Positions 57,885 to 64,000 of a stretch of 64,000 nucleotides of DNA are shown one piece after another. The notes under the pieces were generated by a model. The model saw nothing but the letters and a program-made list of their open reading frames with translations, was not told where the DNA came from and searched no databases. The position numbers were made by a program, and so were the translations under genes. Source of the DNA: Agromyces luteolus (lineage in GTDB: Bacteria; Actinomycetota; Actinomycetes; Actinomycetales; Microbacteriaceae); the NCBI RefSeq assembly GCF_009729855.1, contig NZ_WODA01000017.1, forward strand, positions 62,001 through 126,000. The letters run 5' to 3'. Numbering within the stretch: position 1 is the stretch's first letter; every line of letters begins with the position of its first letter.

Positions 57885-59102
57885 GTGACCGATCAGCGCC
57901 GTCTCTCCGCCCGCATCTCCGCCATCGCCGAGTCCGCGACCCTCAAGGTCGATGCCAAGGCCAAGGGCCTCCAGGCCGAGGGGCGGCCCGTGATCTCCTA
58001 CGCTGCGGGCGAGCCCGACTTCCCCACCCCGGCGCACATCGTCGAGGCCGCGCTCGAGGCGGTCCGCGACCCGCGCAACCACCGGTACACGCCCGCGGCC
58101 GGCCTCCCCGACCTGCGTGCGGCCGTCGCCGAGAAGACCCTGCGCGACTCGGGGCTCGAGGTCGGGGCGAACCAGGTCGTGGTCACCAACGGCGGCAAGC
58201 AGGCCGTCTACCAGGCCTTCCAGGTGCTGCTCGACGACGGCGACGAGGTGCTCGTCCCGACGCCGTACTGGACCACCTACCCCGAGGCGATCAAGCTCGC
58301 CGGCGGCCGGCAGGTCGACGTGTTCGCCGGCTCCGAGCAGGGCTACCTCGTCACGGTCGAGCAGCTCGAGGCCGCACGGACCGAGCGCACGCGCGCGCTG
58401 CTGTTCGTGTCGCCGTCGAACCCGACCGGAGCGGTCTACCCGCCCGAGCAGGTGAGGGCGATCGGCGAGTGGGCGCTCGAGCACGGCATCTGGGTCGTGA
58501 CCGACGAGATCTACCAGAACCTCACCTACGCGGAGGACCCGGAGGCCGCGCCGCCTCGCGCGCTCTCGATCGTCGAGGCCGTGCCGGGCCTCGCCGACCA
58601 GGCGATCCTCGTCAACGGCGTCGCGAAGACCTACGCGATGACCGGCTGGCGCCTCGGCTGGATGGTCGGCCCGGCCGACGTCATGAAGGGCGCCGCGAAC
58701 CTGCAGTCGCACCTCACGTCGAACGTGTCGAACATCTCGCAGCGTGCCGCGATCGCGGCCCTCACCGGCCCGCAGGAGCCCGTCGAGGAGATGCGACGAG
58801 CGTTCGACCGTCGTCGCCGCACGATCGTCGCCGAGCTGTCGAAGATCGACGGGATGTCGGTCCCGGTGCCCGAGGGCGCGTTCTACGTCTACCCCGACGT
58901 GTCGGGCCTCCTCGGCCGCGAGTGGGGCGGCGTGACGCCGACGACGTCGCTCGAGCTCGCCGACCTCATGCTCGAGCGGGCCGAGGTCGCCGCGGTCCCG
59001 GGCGAGGCGTTCGGCCCGAGCGGCTTCCTCCGGTTCAGCTACGCGCTCGGCGACGACCCGCTCCTCGAGGGCGTGCAGCGGCTGCAGGAGCTGTTCTCCT
59101 GA
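57885..59102 (+). CDS. Class-I PLP aminotransferase (aspartate aminotransferase type)
   Basis: This 405-residue fold-type I aminotransferase has [20 protein letters not shown] at about residues 37-56, the SNPTGAVYP phosphate region, PLP Lys248 in [16 protein letters not shown], and the C-terminal LRFSYAL with the substrate-carboxylate Arg. It most resembles AspC/AspAT subgroup I-beta, which make aspartate or other acidic amino acids. The GTG start is leaderless by position of the TAGGCT box. The next gene, dgt, begins 14 bases after its stop. Confidence 0.93.
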   Translation: MTDQRRLSARISAIAESATLKVDAKAKGLQAEGRPVISYAAGEPDFPTPAHIVEAALEAVRDPRNHRYTPAAGLPDLRAAVAEKTLRDSGLEVGANQVVVTNGGKQAVYQAFQVLLDDGDEVLVPTPYWTTYPEAIKLAGGRQVDVFAGSEQGYLVTVEQLEAARTERTRALLFVSPSNPTGAVYPPEQVRAIGEWALEHGIWVVTDEIYQNLTYAEDPEAAPPRALSIVEAVPGLADQAILVNGVAKTYAMTGWRLGWMVGPADVMKGAANLQSHLTSNVSNISQRAAIAALTGPQEPVEEMRRAFDRRRRTIVAELSKIDGMSVPVPEGAFYVYPDVSGLLGREWGGVTPTTSLELADLMLERAEVAAVPGEAFGPSGFLRFSYALGDDPLLEGVQRLQELFS

Positions 59103-59116
59103 CCGAGGTCCCGTCG

Positions 59117-60628
59117 ATGGATCGCGCGGCGCGACGCACGCCCGAGCCGCGGAGCAGCGCGGACGTCGTCGGCGAGCACTCGCAGTACCGCCTCGACCTC
59201 GAGCGCGTCCGGTTCTCGCCGTACTTCTCGCGCCTCTCGGCCGTGACCCAGGTGATCGGGCAGCCGGGCGCCGGGCCGCTCATCCACAACCGGCTGACGC
59301 ACTCGATCAAGGTCACCGCGGTCGCCCGCGCGATCGCCGTGAAGATGACGGATGCCGCGTCGCCGACGCGCGGGTTCGCGCTCGCGCACGGCTGCGACGC
59401 CGTGGTCGTTCAGGCCGCCGCGAGCGCGCACGATCTCGGCCACCCGCCGTTCGGGCACCTGGGCGAGCGCGTGCTCGACCGGCTCGCCCGCGACACGCTC
59501 GGCCTCCCCGACGGGTTCGAGGGCAATGCTCAGACGTACCGGATCGTCACGACGCTCGACGTCAGCGAGGTGGCGCCGCGCGGGCTCAACCTCACGGCCG
59601 CGGTGCGGAGTGCCGTGGCGAAGTACCCGTGGACCCGCCACGTGGACGTCGCGGCCCTCGGCGACGGGCCGTTGCCGCGAGGGTTCCGTCGCACGGACCG
59701 CGGCGTCGACGTGCTGAAGTTCTCGGCCTACGGGATCGACGCCGCCGACCTGTCCGAGGCCCGCGACGGGCATCCGCCCCTTCGGCAGTCGCTCGAGTGC
59801 TCGATCATGGACATCGCCGACGACATCGCGTACTCGATCCACGACGTCGACGACTTCCACCGCGCCGGGCTGCTCGGGCAGGGCGCCGTGGCGCGCGAGT
59901 TCCGCGGGTGGATCGAGACGGGCCTCCACCTGCGCGACCTCGACGACGAGCAGCTCGCCCGGCGCAGCGCGCCGCCGGGCAGCGCGCTCGAGGCCCTGCG
60001 TCGGAAGCTGCACGCCTCCGACCCGTGGATCGCCGGCGACGAGGCGTTCCGCGCCGCAGTGGGCGTGGTCGCCGACGACCTCGTCGACGGACTCCTCGCG
60101 AGCCCGTTCGACGGCTCGATCGCGGCCGAGCGCGCCCTCTCGTCGTTCACCAACCGCTGGATCGACCACCTGCAGTCGTCGGTCGTGCCCGCACCCGAGG
60201 GCATCGCACGGGCCGGCCTCGTCACGCTCGACGAGCGCGCCTGGCACGAGGTCGAGATCCTGAAGTTCGTGCACCGGCACTTCATCCTCGACCGCTCCGA
60301 CATCGTGATGTACCAGCGCGGCCTCAGCCGGGTCATCACCCGTGCGGTGAAGGGCCTCACGGCGTGGCTCCGCGACGAGGACGACCGGGATCGCGTGCCG
60401 CTTCGGCTCCGCGAGCTCGTCGAGATCGCGACCGACGGCTACGCCGAGCTGCGGAGGGCGCGGCCGGAGGCCGTGCCGGTGCCCGAGGCGGCGGACGTGA
60501 CGGCGCTCGGGGTCGGTCGTGGCGTGATCGACTACGTCGCCTCGCTCTCCGACGACCAGGCCCTCGCGGTCTCCGAGGCGATCGACGGACGCCCCGACCG
60601 GCTCTGGGACATCGGCCAGAACCTCTGA
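59117..60628 (+). CDS. dgt: Deoxyguanosinetriphosphate triphosphohydrolase-like protein
   Basis: This 503-residue HD-domain phosphohydrolase has metal ligands in NRLTHSIKVTAVARA, His105-Asp106 in SAHDLGHPPFGHLGE and the late Asp in SIMDIADDIAYSIHD. Family members remove triphosphate from dNTPs, which balances dNTP pools and can restrict phage. The length fits the actinobacterial Dgt group. The ATG at 59117 follows GAGGTCC, 14 bases after the aminotransferase stop, so the two are probably co-transcribed. Confidence 0.93.
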   Translation: MDRAARRTPEPRSSADVVGEHSQYRLDLERVRFSPYFSRLSAVTQVIGQPGAGPLIHNRLTHSIKVTAVARAIAVKMTDAASPTRGFALAHGCDAVVVQAAASAHDLGHPPFGHLGERVLDRLARDTLGLPDGFEGNAQTYRIVTTLDVSEVAPRGLNLTAAVRSAVAKYPWTRHVDVAALGDGPLPRGFRRTDRGVDVLKFSAYGIDAADLSEARDGHPPLRQSLECSIMDIADDIAYSIHDVDDFHRAGLLGQGAVAREFRGWIETGLHLRDLDDEQLARRSAPPGSALEALRRKLHASDPWIAGDEAFRAAVGVVADDLVDGLLASPFDGSIAAERALSSFTNRWIDHLQSSVVPAPEGIARAGLVTLDERAWHEVEILKFVHRHFILDRSDIVMYQRGLSRVITRAVKGLTAWLRDEDDRDRVPLRLRELVEIATDGYAELRRARPEAVPVPEAADVTALGVGRGVIDYVASLSDDQALAVSEAIDGRPDRLWDIGQNL

Positions 60629-61300
60629 TCAGTCCGGCGGCTCGGTGGCGACCTCGACCGCCACGGAGGTGCCGGCCGCGACGATCGCGAACCGCACGAC
60701 GGTCTGCACCGCGGCATCCGAGGGAAGCCCCTCGCCCGCCGGCGGGAGTTCGAGCGACCAGCCGGGCTCCGCACGCACGCGGCCGCCGGCATCCAGGGGC
60801 GCGGACGCCTCGCCCGCGAGCGCGCCGTCGGGCATCCAGCCGTAGCGCGTCACGACGGCGTCCGACAGGTCGAGCTCGAGCCGGTGCGTGCCGAGCAGCT
60901 CGAGGCGCCCCCGCTCGGCGTCCAATCCGATCGCGGCCACCGGGAACGCGCCCTGCCGCTCGAGGAGGTCGCGACCCCGGGCGACCAGCTCGGACCAGGC
61001 CGGGTCGTCCGCGGGGTCGAGGCCGGCGACCTCGACCGCGGACCCGTCGCCGAGTTCGAGGGTCTCGCTCGCCGCGCCGGGTCGTCGGATGGCGCCGGGC
61101 GCGGGCGCGGCCTGCGCGCGTTCGACGAGCGCCCTCAGGTCGTCGACCTCGTCGTCGGCGATGGCGCCCTCGAAGGAGCCGACGGCGCCGACGGCGACCG
61201 ACCGCCATCCCGCGAGGCGGCCGTCGGGGTCGACCTCGACGGTCTCGTACTCGGCCGGGACGCGTCGGCCGTCGGCGCGGACGTAGCGGAGCAGGGTCAT
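60629..61300 (-). CDS. Unrecognised protein, partner of the metalloprotease gene
   Basis: This 223-residue acidic, mostly beta-predicted protein begins MTLLRYVRADGRRVPAEYET. No family is recognised. It contains no signal peptide and no membrane segment. Its ATG overlaps the stop of the upstream metalloprotease by four bases (ATGA), and GGGAGGAA precedes it, so the two are translationally coupled. It might be an immunity or chaperone protein, or a co-delivered subunit; this is inference only. Its stop abuts the convergent dgt stop with no gap. Confidence 0.75.
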   Translation of the reverse strand: MTLLRYVRADGRRVPAEYETVEVDPDGRLAGWRSVAVGAVGSFEGAIADDEVDDLRALVERAQAAPAPGAIRRPGAASETLELGDGSAVEVAGLDPADDPAWSELVARGRDLLERQGAFPVAAIGLDAERGRLELLGTHRLELDLSDAVVTRYGWMPDGALAGEASAPLDAGGRVRAEPGWSLELPPAGEGLPSDAAVQTVVRFAIVAAGTSVAVEVATEPPD

Positions 61301-63222
61301 CGTTCCTCCCCCCGGAACGTGCCGCCGAGCGTTCGCCCGAGGATCCCGAGGAACTCGGCGACGTGGCGGGGCTCGGCACCGTGGTCGTGGATGTCCGGCG
61401 CTCGACCGGGGTCGCCCATGATCGAGCCGCTGGTGTACGTGAAGACCTGGATCGTCTCGTAGCGGTCGGCCGAGTCGCGGAGCGACCGGTCGAGGTCGGT
61501 GATCAGGTCGGTGGTCAGCGTGTACGCCGGCAGCGCGGGAAGCGCCGGCACCCCCGGCGACGCGGGCACCGCGGGCAGCGCCGGTGCGACGCCCCCGAGC
61601 GGCAGGGCGGCGTAGGCCGCGACGACGCGCTGCGCGAACGCTCCCATCGTCACCCCCGCCGCCGCCGTCCGGGCGTTGGCGGCGTTGCGCGCCAGCATAG
61701 CCGCCTGCAGGTTCGCGGCGATCGTGGCGGGAGCGACACCGGGCGGACCGGTCGTCGCCCCGACCGGCGGCTCGTGCCCGGTGATTCGCACGTAGTCGCC
61801 GGGGCGCTGCTGGTACTCGTCCTGCAGGCCGATCAGGTGACCGAACTCGTGCGGCACGGTCGACGCCGAGTCCGGGTCGTTGCGGAACCAGGTGCCGGCG
61901 TCGGATCGGCCGTTGCCCGCGACCACGTTGACGGTCATCGCGGCGGGTCCGCTCCCGCGGACGAGGCGGAACTCGAGTTCCACCCGCTGCGGGGGTGCGT
62001 CCCGGACCGCGGCGAACCGGTTCCAGACGCGAGGCACGTGCGAGAACCACACCTCCCTCGGCGCGAGACCGGTGAAGTTCACCGCCACGGTCACCACCAT
62101 GCGGTCGCCCGAGATCTCCCACGAGTAGCGGGACGCATTGCCGCCCGTGTTCCCGAACGTCGCTCCGCCGACCTCCTCGGTCCACTGGCGTTCGATGAAC
62201 CCGACGGTCGATGCGGGAGCGACCGCGTCGAGCGCCGTCCAGGTGGCCGCATCGGCGATGCCCGACGCCGGCAGCGGAGGCACCCGCCCGGTCTGGAACG
62301 CGCGGACCGCCGATGTCGTCAGCGGTCCGAAGACCCCGTCGACGGCGAGCGCCGGCGACGCGCCCGCCGTGTTCAGCTTCTGCTGCAGCTCGCGCACCGC
62401 GGCGCCCCGCAGGATGCCTCCGGCCCCGACGACCGGATGCAGGCTCGTGCCCGGCACCTGCACGCCGAGCGGATTCGCCGTGCCGCTCGCGGTGTGCTGC
62501 TCGACCGGGGTCGCGCTCAGCCCCTCGAGCGCGATGAAGCCGCCCGGCCTGGCGGTGTCGAGCACGCGCCAGACGTCGGCGTCGATGATGCTCGTCGGCA
62601 ACCGGTGCAGGACCAGCACCTCGATGGCGATGATGGCGGGCTGCATCTCGGGGCCGTAGACCGCGTTGACGACGAGGCGCGGCGAGATGCCGAGGGCGTT
62701 CAGCTTCTGCTGGGCGAACCCGACGTCGACGTGATCGGCCCCGGGGGCGAGGACCGCGCGGACCGGCGCCGGCAAGGCCGCGAAGGCGCCGTCGAGGGAG
62801 GTCCAGGTGGCACCGTCGAGCACGCCGGTCGGCGGGATCCCGCGCGCTCCCTGGAACGTGCGGACCGCGCCCTCGGTGAGCGGGCCGTACTGCCCGTCCT
62901 CGACGAGCGGGCCGGCCGAGGCCTGCAGCCTGCTCAGCTTGCGCTGCGCCTCCTTGACGAACTCGCCGCGCGAACCCGCGCGCAGCGTCGGCTTCGCCGG
63001 CGGGACGACCGGCTGCCGCTGGACCTGCAGCAGCCTGCTGACCACGGCCCCCTGGCGCCCGCCGTTGCCGACGAGCCGCTGCAGGCCGATCGCCCAGGCC
63101 GGCGGCACCGCGGGGGACGCGCGCGTCCGTCCCGCGTCGAGCGGGCTCGCTCGGGACGCGCTGCGTCCCGTCGGGCTCGGCGCGCCGCGTCGATGGTCCC
63201 CGACCGCGCGTTCGGAGGACAT
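61297..63222 (-). CDS. Peptidoglycan-binding zinc-metalloprotease-like protein with LQR..GN motif
   Basis: Residues about 45-70 of this 641-residue protein carry IGLQRLVGNGGRQG followed by VVSRLLQVQR, the LQR-x-x-GN motif found in proteins loaded by extracellular contractile injection systems and in DUF4157-type toxins. Then come peptidoglycan-binding-like units at about 85-145 and 273-335 and a degenerate one between them. A zincin site HEFGHLIGLQDEY lies near residues 457-469 (HExxHxxGxxDEY). The tail is Pro/Ala-rich. There is no signal peptide. A CAGAAT -10-like box lies six bases before the ATG at 63222, so I prefer it to the GTG at 63255. It is followed by a coupled unknown gene. No injection-system structural gene is visible in this window. 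Confidence 0.8.
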   Translation of the reverse strand: MSSERAVGDHRRGAPSPTGRSASRASPLDAGRTRASPAVPPAWAIGLQRLVGNGGRQGAVVSRLLQVQRQPVVPPAKPTLRAGSRGEFVKEAQRKLSRLQASAGPLVEDGQYGPLTEGAVRTFQGARGIPPTGVLDGATWTSLDGAFAALPAPVRAVLAPGADHVDVGFAQQKLNALGISPRLVVNAVYGPEMQPAIIAIEVLVLHRLPTSIIDADVWRVLDTARPGGFIALEGLSATPVEQHTASGTANPLGVQVPGTSLHPVVGAGGILRGAAVRELQQKLNTAGASPALAVDGVFGPLTTSAVRAFQTGRVPPLPASGIADAATWTALDAVAPASTVGFIERQWTEEVGGATFGNTGGNASRYSWEISGDRMVVTVAVNFTGLAPREVWFSHVPRVWNRFAAVRDAPPQRVELEFRLVRGSGPAAMTVNVVAGNGRSDAGTWFRNDPDSASTVPHEFGHLIGLQDEYQQRPGDYVRITGHEPPVGATTGPPGVAPATIAANLQAAMLARNAANARTAAAGVTMGAFAQRVVAAYAALPLGGVAPALPAVPASPGVPALPALPAYTLTTDLITDLDRSLRDSADRYETIQVFTYTSGSIMGDPGRAPDIHDHGAEPRHVAEFLGILGRTLGGTFRGEER

Positions 63223-63328
63223 GTCGGCATTCTGTCCACTCCCCGGGTCGGCCACGTGCCCGATCGGGCGGACCCGAGGGCAGCGGGTGCGGCCGACTCC
63301 CGGACGCGACGGCGTCGGGCCGCGAGCC

Positions 63329-63348
63329 GCGCCTCCGGCCGGAGGCGC
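63329..63348 (-). terminator. Palindromic hairpin after argP
   Basis: GCGCCTCCGG followed by its complement is a perfect 20-base palindrome ten bases beyond the argP stop. It probably terminates that gene and may insulate the metalloprotease promoter. No T-tract is visible. Confidence 0.5.
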
Positions 63349-63357
63349 AACGGCGGA

Positions 63358-64000
63358 TCAGGACGCGGGCTCGAGCGCGCGCCGGGCGTCGCGCGTGAGG
63401 CCGTCGGCGATCGCGTCGAGCAGCGGCGAGCCCAGGTTCCACTGCTGCCAGTGCAGCGGCACGTCGACGGGCGGTCCGCCGAGCGCGACGAGCCGGCCGT
63501 CGGCGAGCTCGGCATCGGACTGGAACCCCGGGAGGAGCCCCCACCCGAGCCCGAGCTTGATCGCGGTCGCGAAGTCGTTCGACGCGGGCACGAAGTGCCG
63601 CGGCGGATCCGTGGCATCCGCGCCGACGAGACGCAGGTACTCGCCCTGCAGGTCGTCGCGCCGGTCGAAGTCGACTCGCGGTGCCGCGGCGAGCGACGCG
63701 GCATCCGCCCCGCCCGGACACCAGCGCGCGACCCAGGCCGGGGTCGCGACCGCGGTGTACCGCATGACGCCGAGCGGGCGCACGAGGCATCCGGCGACCG
63801 GCGTCGCCTGCGAGGTCACGGCGCCCATGACCGTGCCGGATTCGAGGAGGCCGGCCGTGAAGTCCTGGTCGTCGCGGTGCAGGTCGAAGACGACCGCGTG
63901 GGTCTCGGCGATGCGTGCGAGCGCGGGCAGGAACCAGGTGGCGAGCGAGTCGGCGTTGACGGCGAGCGGCACGGTCGTGGGGCGAGCGGATGCCGCGTCG
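63358..64000 (-). CDS. argP: LysR family regulator, ArgP/LysG type (N-terminal part outside window)
   Basis: The frame is open to the window edge (63999), so only the C-terminal 213 residues are seen and the winged-helix DNA-binding domain is outside. The block PLAVNADSLATWFLPALARI is the ArgP/LysG signature; GTVMGAVTSQATPVAGC and FATAIKLGLGWGLLP are also family-typical. ArgP/LysG activates lysine or arginine exporters (lysE/argO). That exporter is usually divergent from the regulator and would lie beyond the window end. Confidence 0.9.
   Translation of the reverse strand, partial: DAASARPTTVPLAVNADSLATWFLPALARIAETHAVVFDLHRDDQDFTAGLLESGTVMGAVTSQATPVAGCLVRPLGVMRYTAVATPAWVARWCPGGADAASLAAAPRVDFDRRDDLQGEYLRLVGADATDPPRHFVPASNDFATAIKLGLGWGLLPGFQSDAELADGRLVALGGPPVDVPLHWQQWNLGSPLLDAIADGLTRDARRALEPAS

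Overview
This is a 64 kb chromosomal window from a very GC-rich actinobacterium. Several signs point to the Microbacteriaceae (an Agromyces- or Microbacterium-like genome) rather than Streptomyces or Mycobacterium: the tRNA-Trp/secE/nusG/rplK/rplA block, a RamB-type regulator, Tat lipoproteins, pervasive leaderless-looking starts, and dispersed intergenic elements built on GTCGAGTAG...TATCGAGAC. The family assignment is inference from gene content and base use. I see no insertion sequence, prophage, CRISPR array or plasmid gene; the window reads as stable, catabolism-rich chromosome.

Layout. 1-9 kb: a 5'-truncated ECF sigma factor, a GNAT, a HerA-like ATPase, the glyoxylate shunt pair aceA-aceB, and a PadR plus membrane-protein pair with a perfect palindromic operator. 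9-18 kb: a potABCD-like polyamine ABC transporter, an amidohydrolase and the RamB regulator of acetate/glyoxylate metabolism. 18-24 kb: two divergent regulator/enzyme pairs (PadR with a serine beta-lactamase-like hydrolase; TetR with an alpha/beta hydrolase), each with twin inverted repeats, then a GH16-like protein and an amine-oxidising flavoenzyme with a cupin partner. 24-30 kb: APC permease plus TetR, divergent from a P1/DmpA peptidase; then PhoD, and a VOC/HxlR pair. 30-37 kb: a PucR regulator divergent from mmsA and a class-III aminotransferase, then a flavin amine oxidase whose sequence appears circularly permuted. 37-48 kb: a Pr6Pr membrane protein, a polar amino-acid ABC transporter, a glutaryl-CoA dehydrogenase/CoA-transferase pair, a succinate-semialdehyde dehydrogenase, a glutaminase-STAS fusion and acylphosphatase. 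48-54.5 kb: FHA and SPW membrane proteins, a SemiSWEET-like protein and two paralogous LuxR regulators flanking a flavin monooxygenase. 54.5-64 kb: rplA, rplK, nusG, secE and tRNA-Trp (one transcription direction), an aminotransferase, dgt, a two-gene unit encoding a peptidoglycan-binding zinc-metalloprotease-like protein with a contractile-injection-type LQR..GN motif, and a truncated ArgP/LysG regulator.

How the genes fit together. Polyamine uptake (pot), the amine-oxidising flavoenzyme, class-III aminotransferase, aldehyde/semialdehyde dehydrogenases, APC permease, glutaminase and glutaryl-CoA dehydrogenase make the window a scattered amine and amino-acid catabolic region. Its products (succinate, acetyl-CoA) would feed the TCA and glyoxylate cycles, the latter encoded here with its likely regulator RamB. 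A matching operator-like 16-mer occupies the -35 region of both the pot operon and the flavoenzyme gene, suggesting one regulator for uptake and oxidation. The most unusual items are the permuted amine oxidase (35580-37118), the LQR-motif metalloprotease and its overlapping partner (60629-63222), and a candidate structured RNA upstream of the aminotransferase (about 57724-57830).
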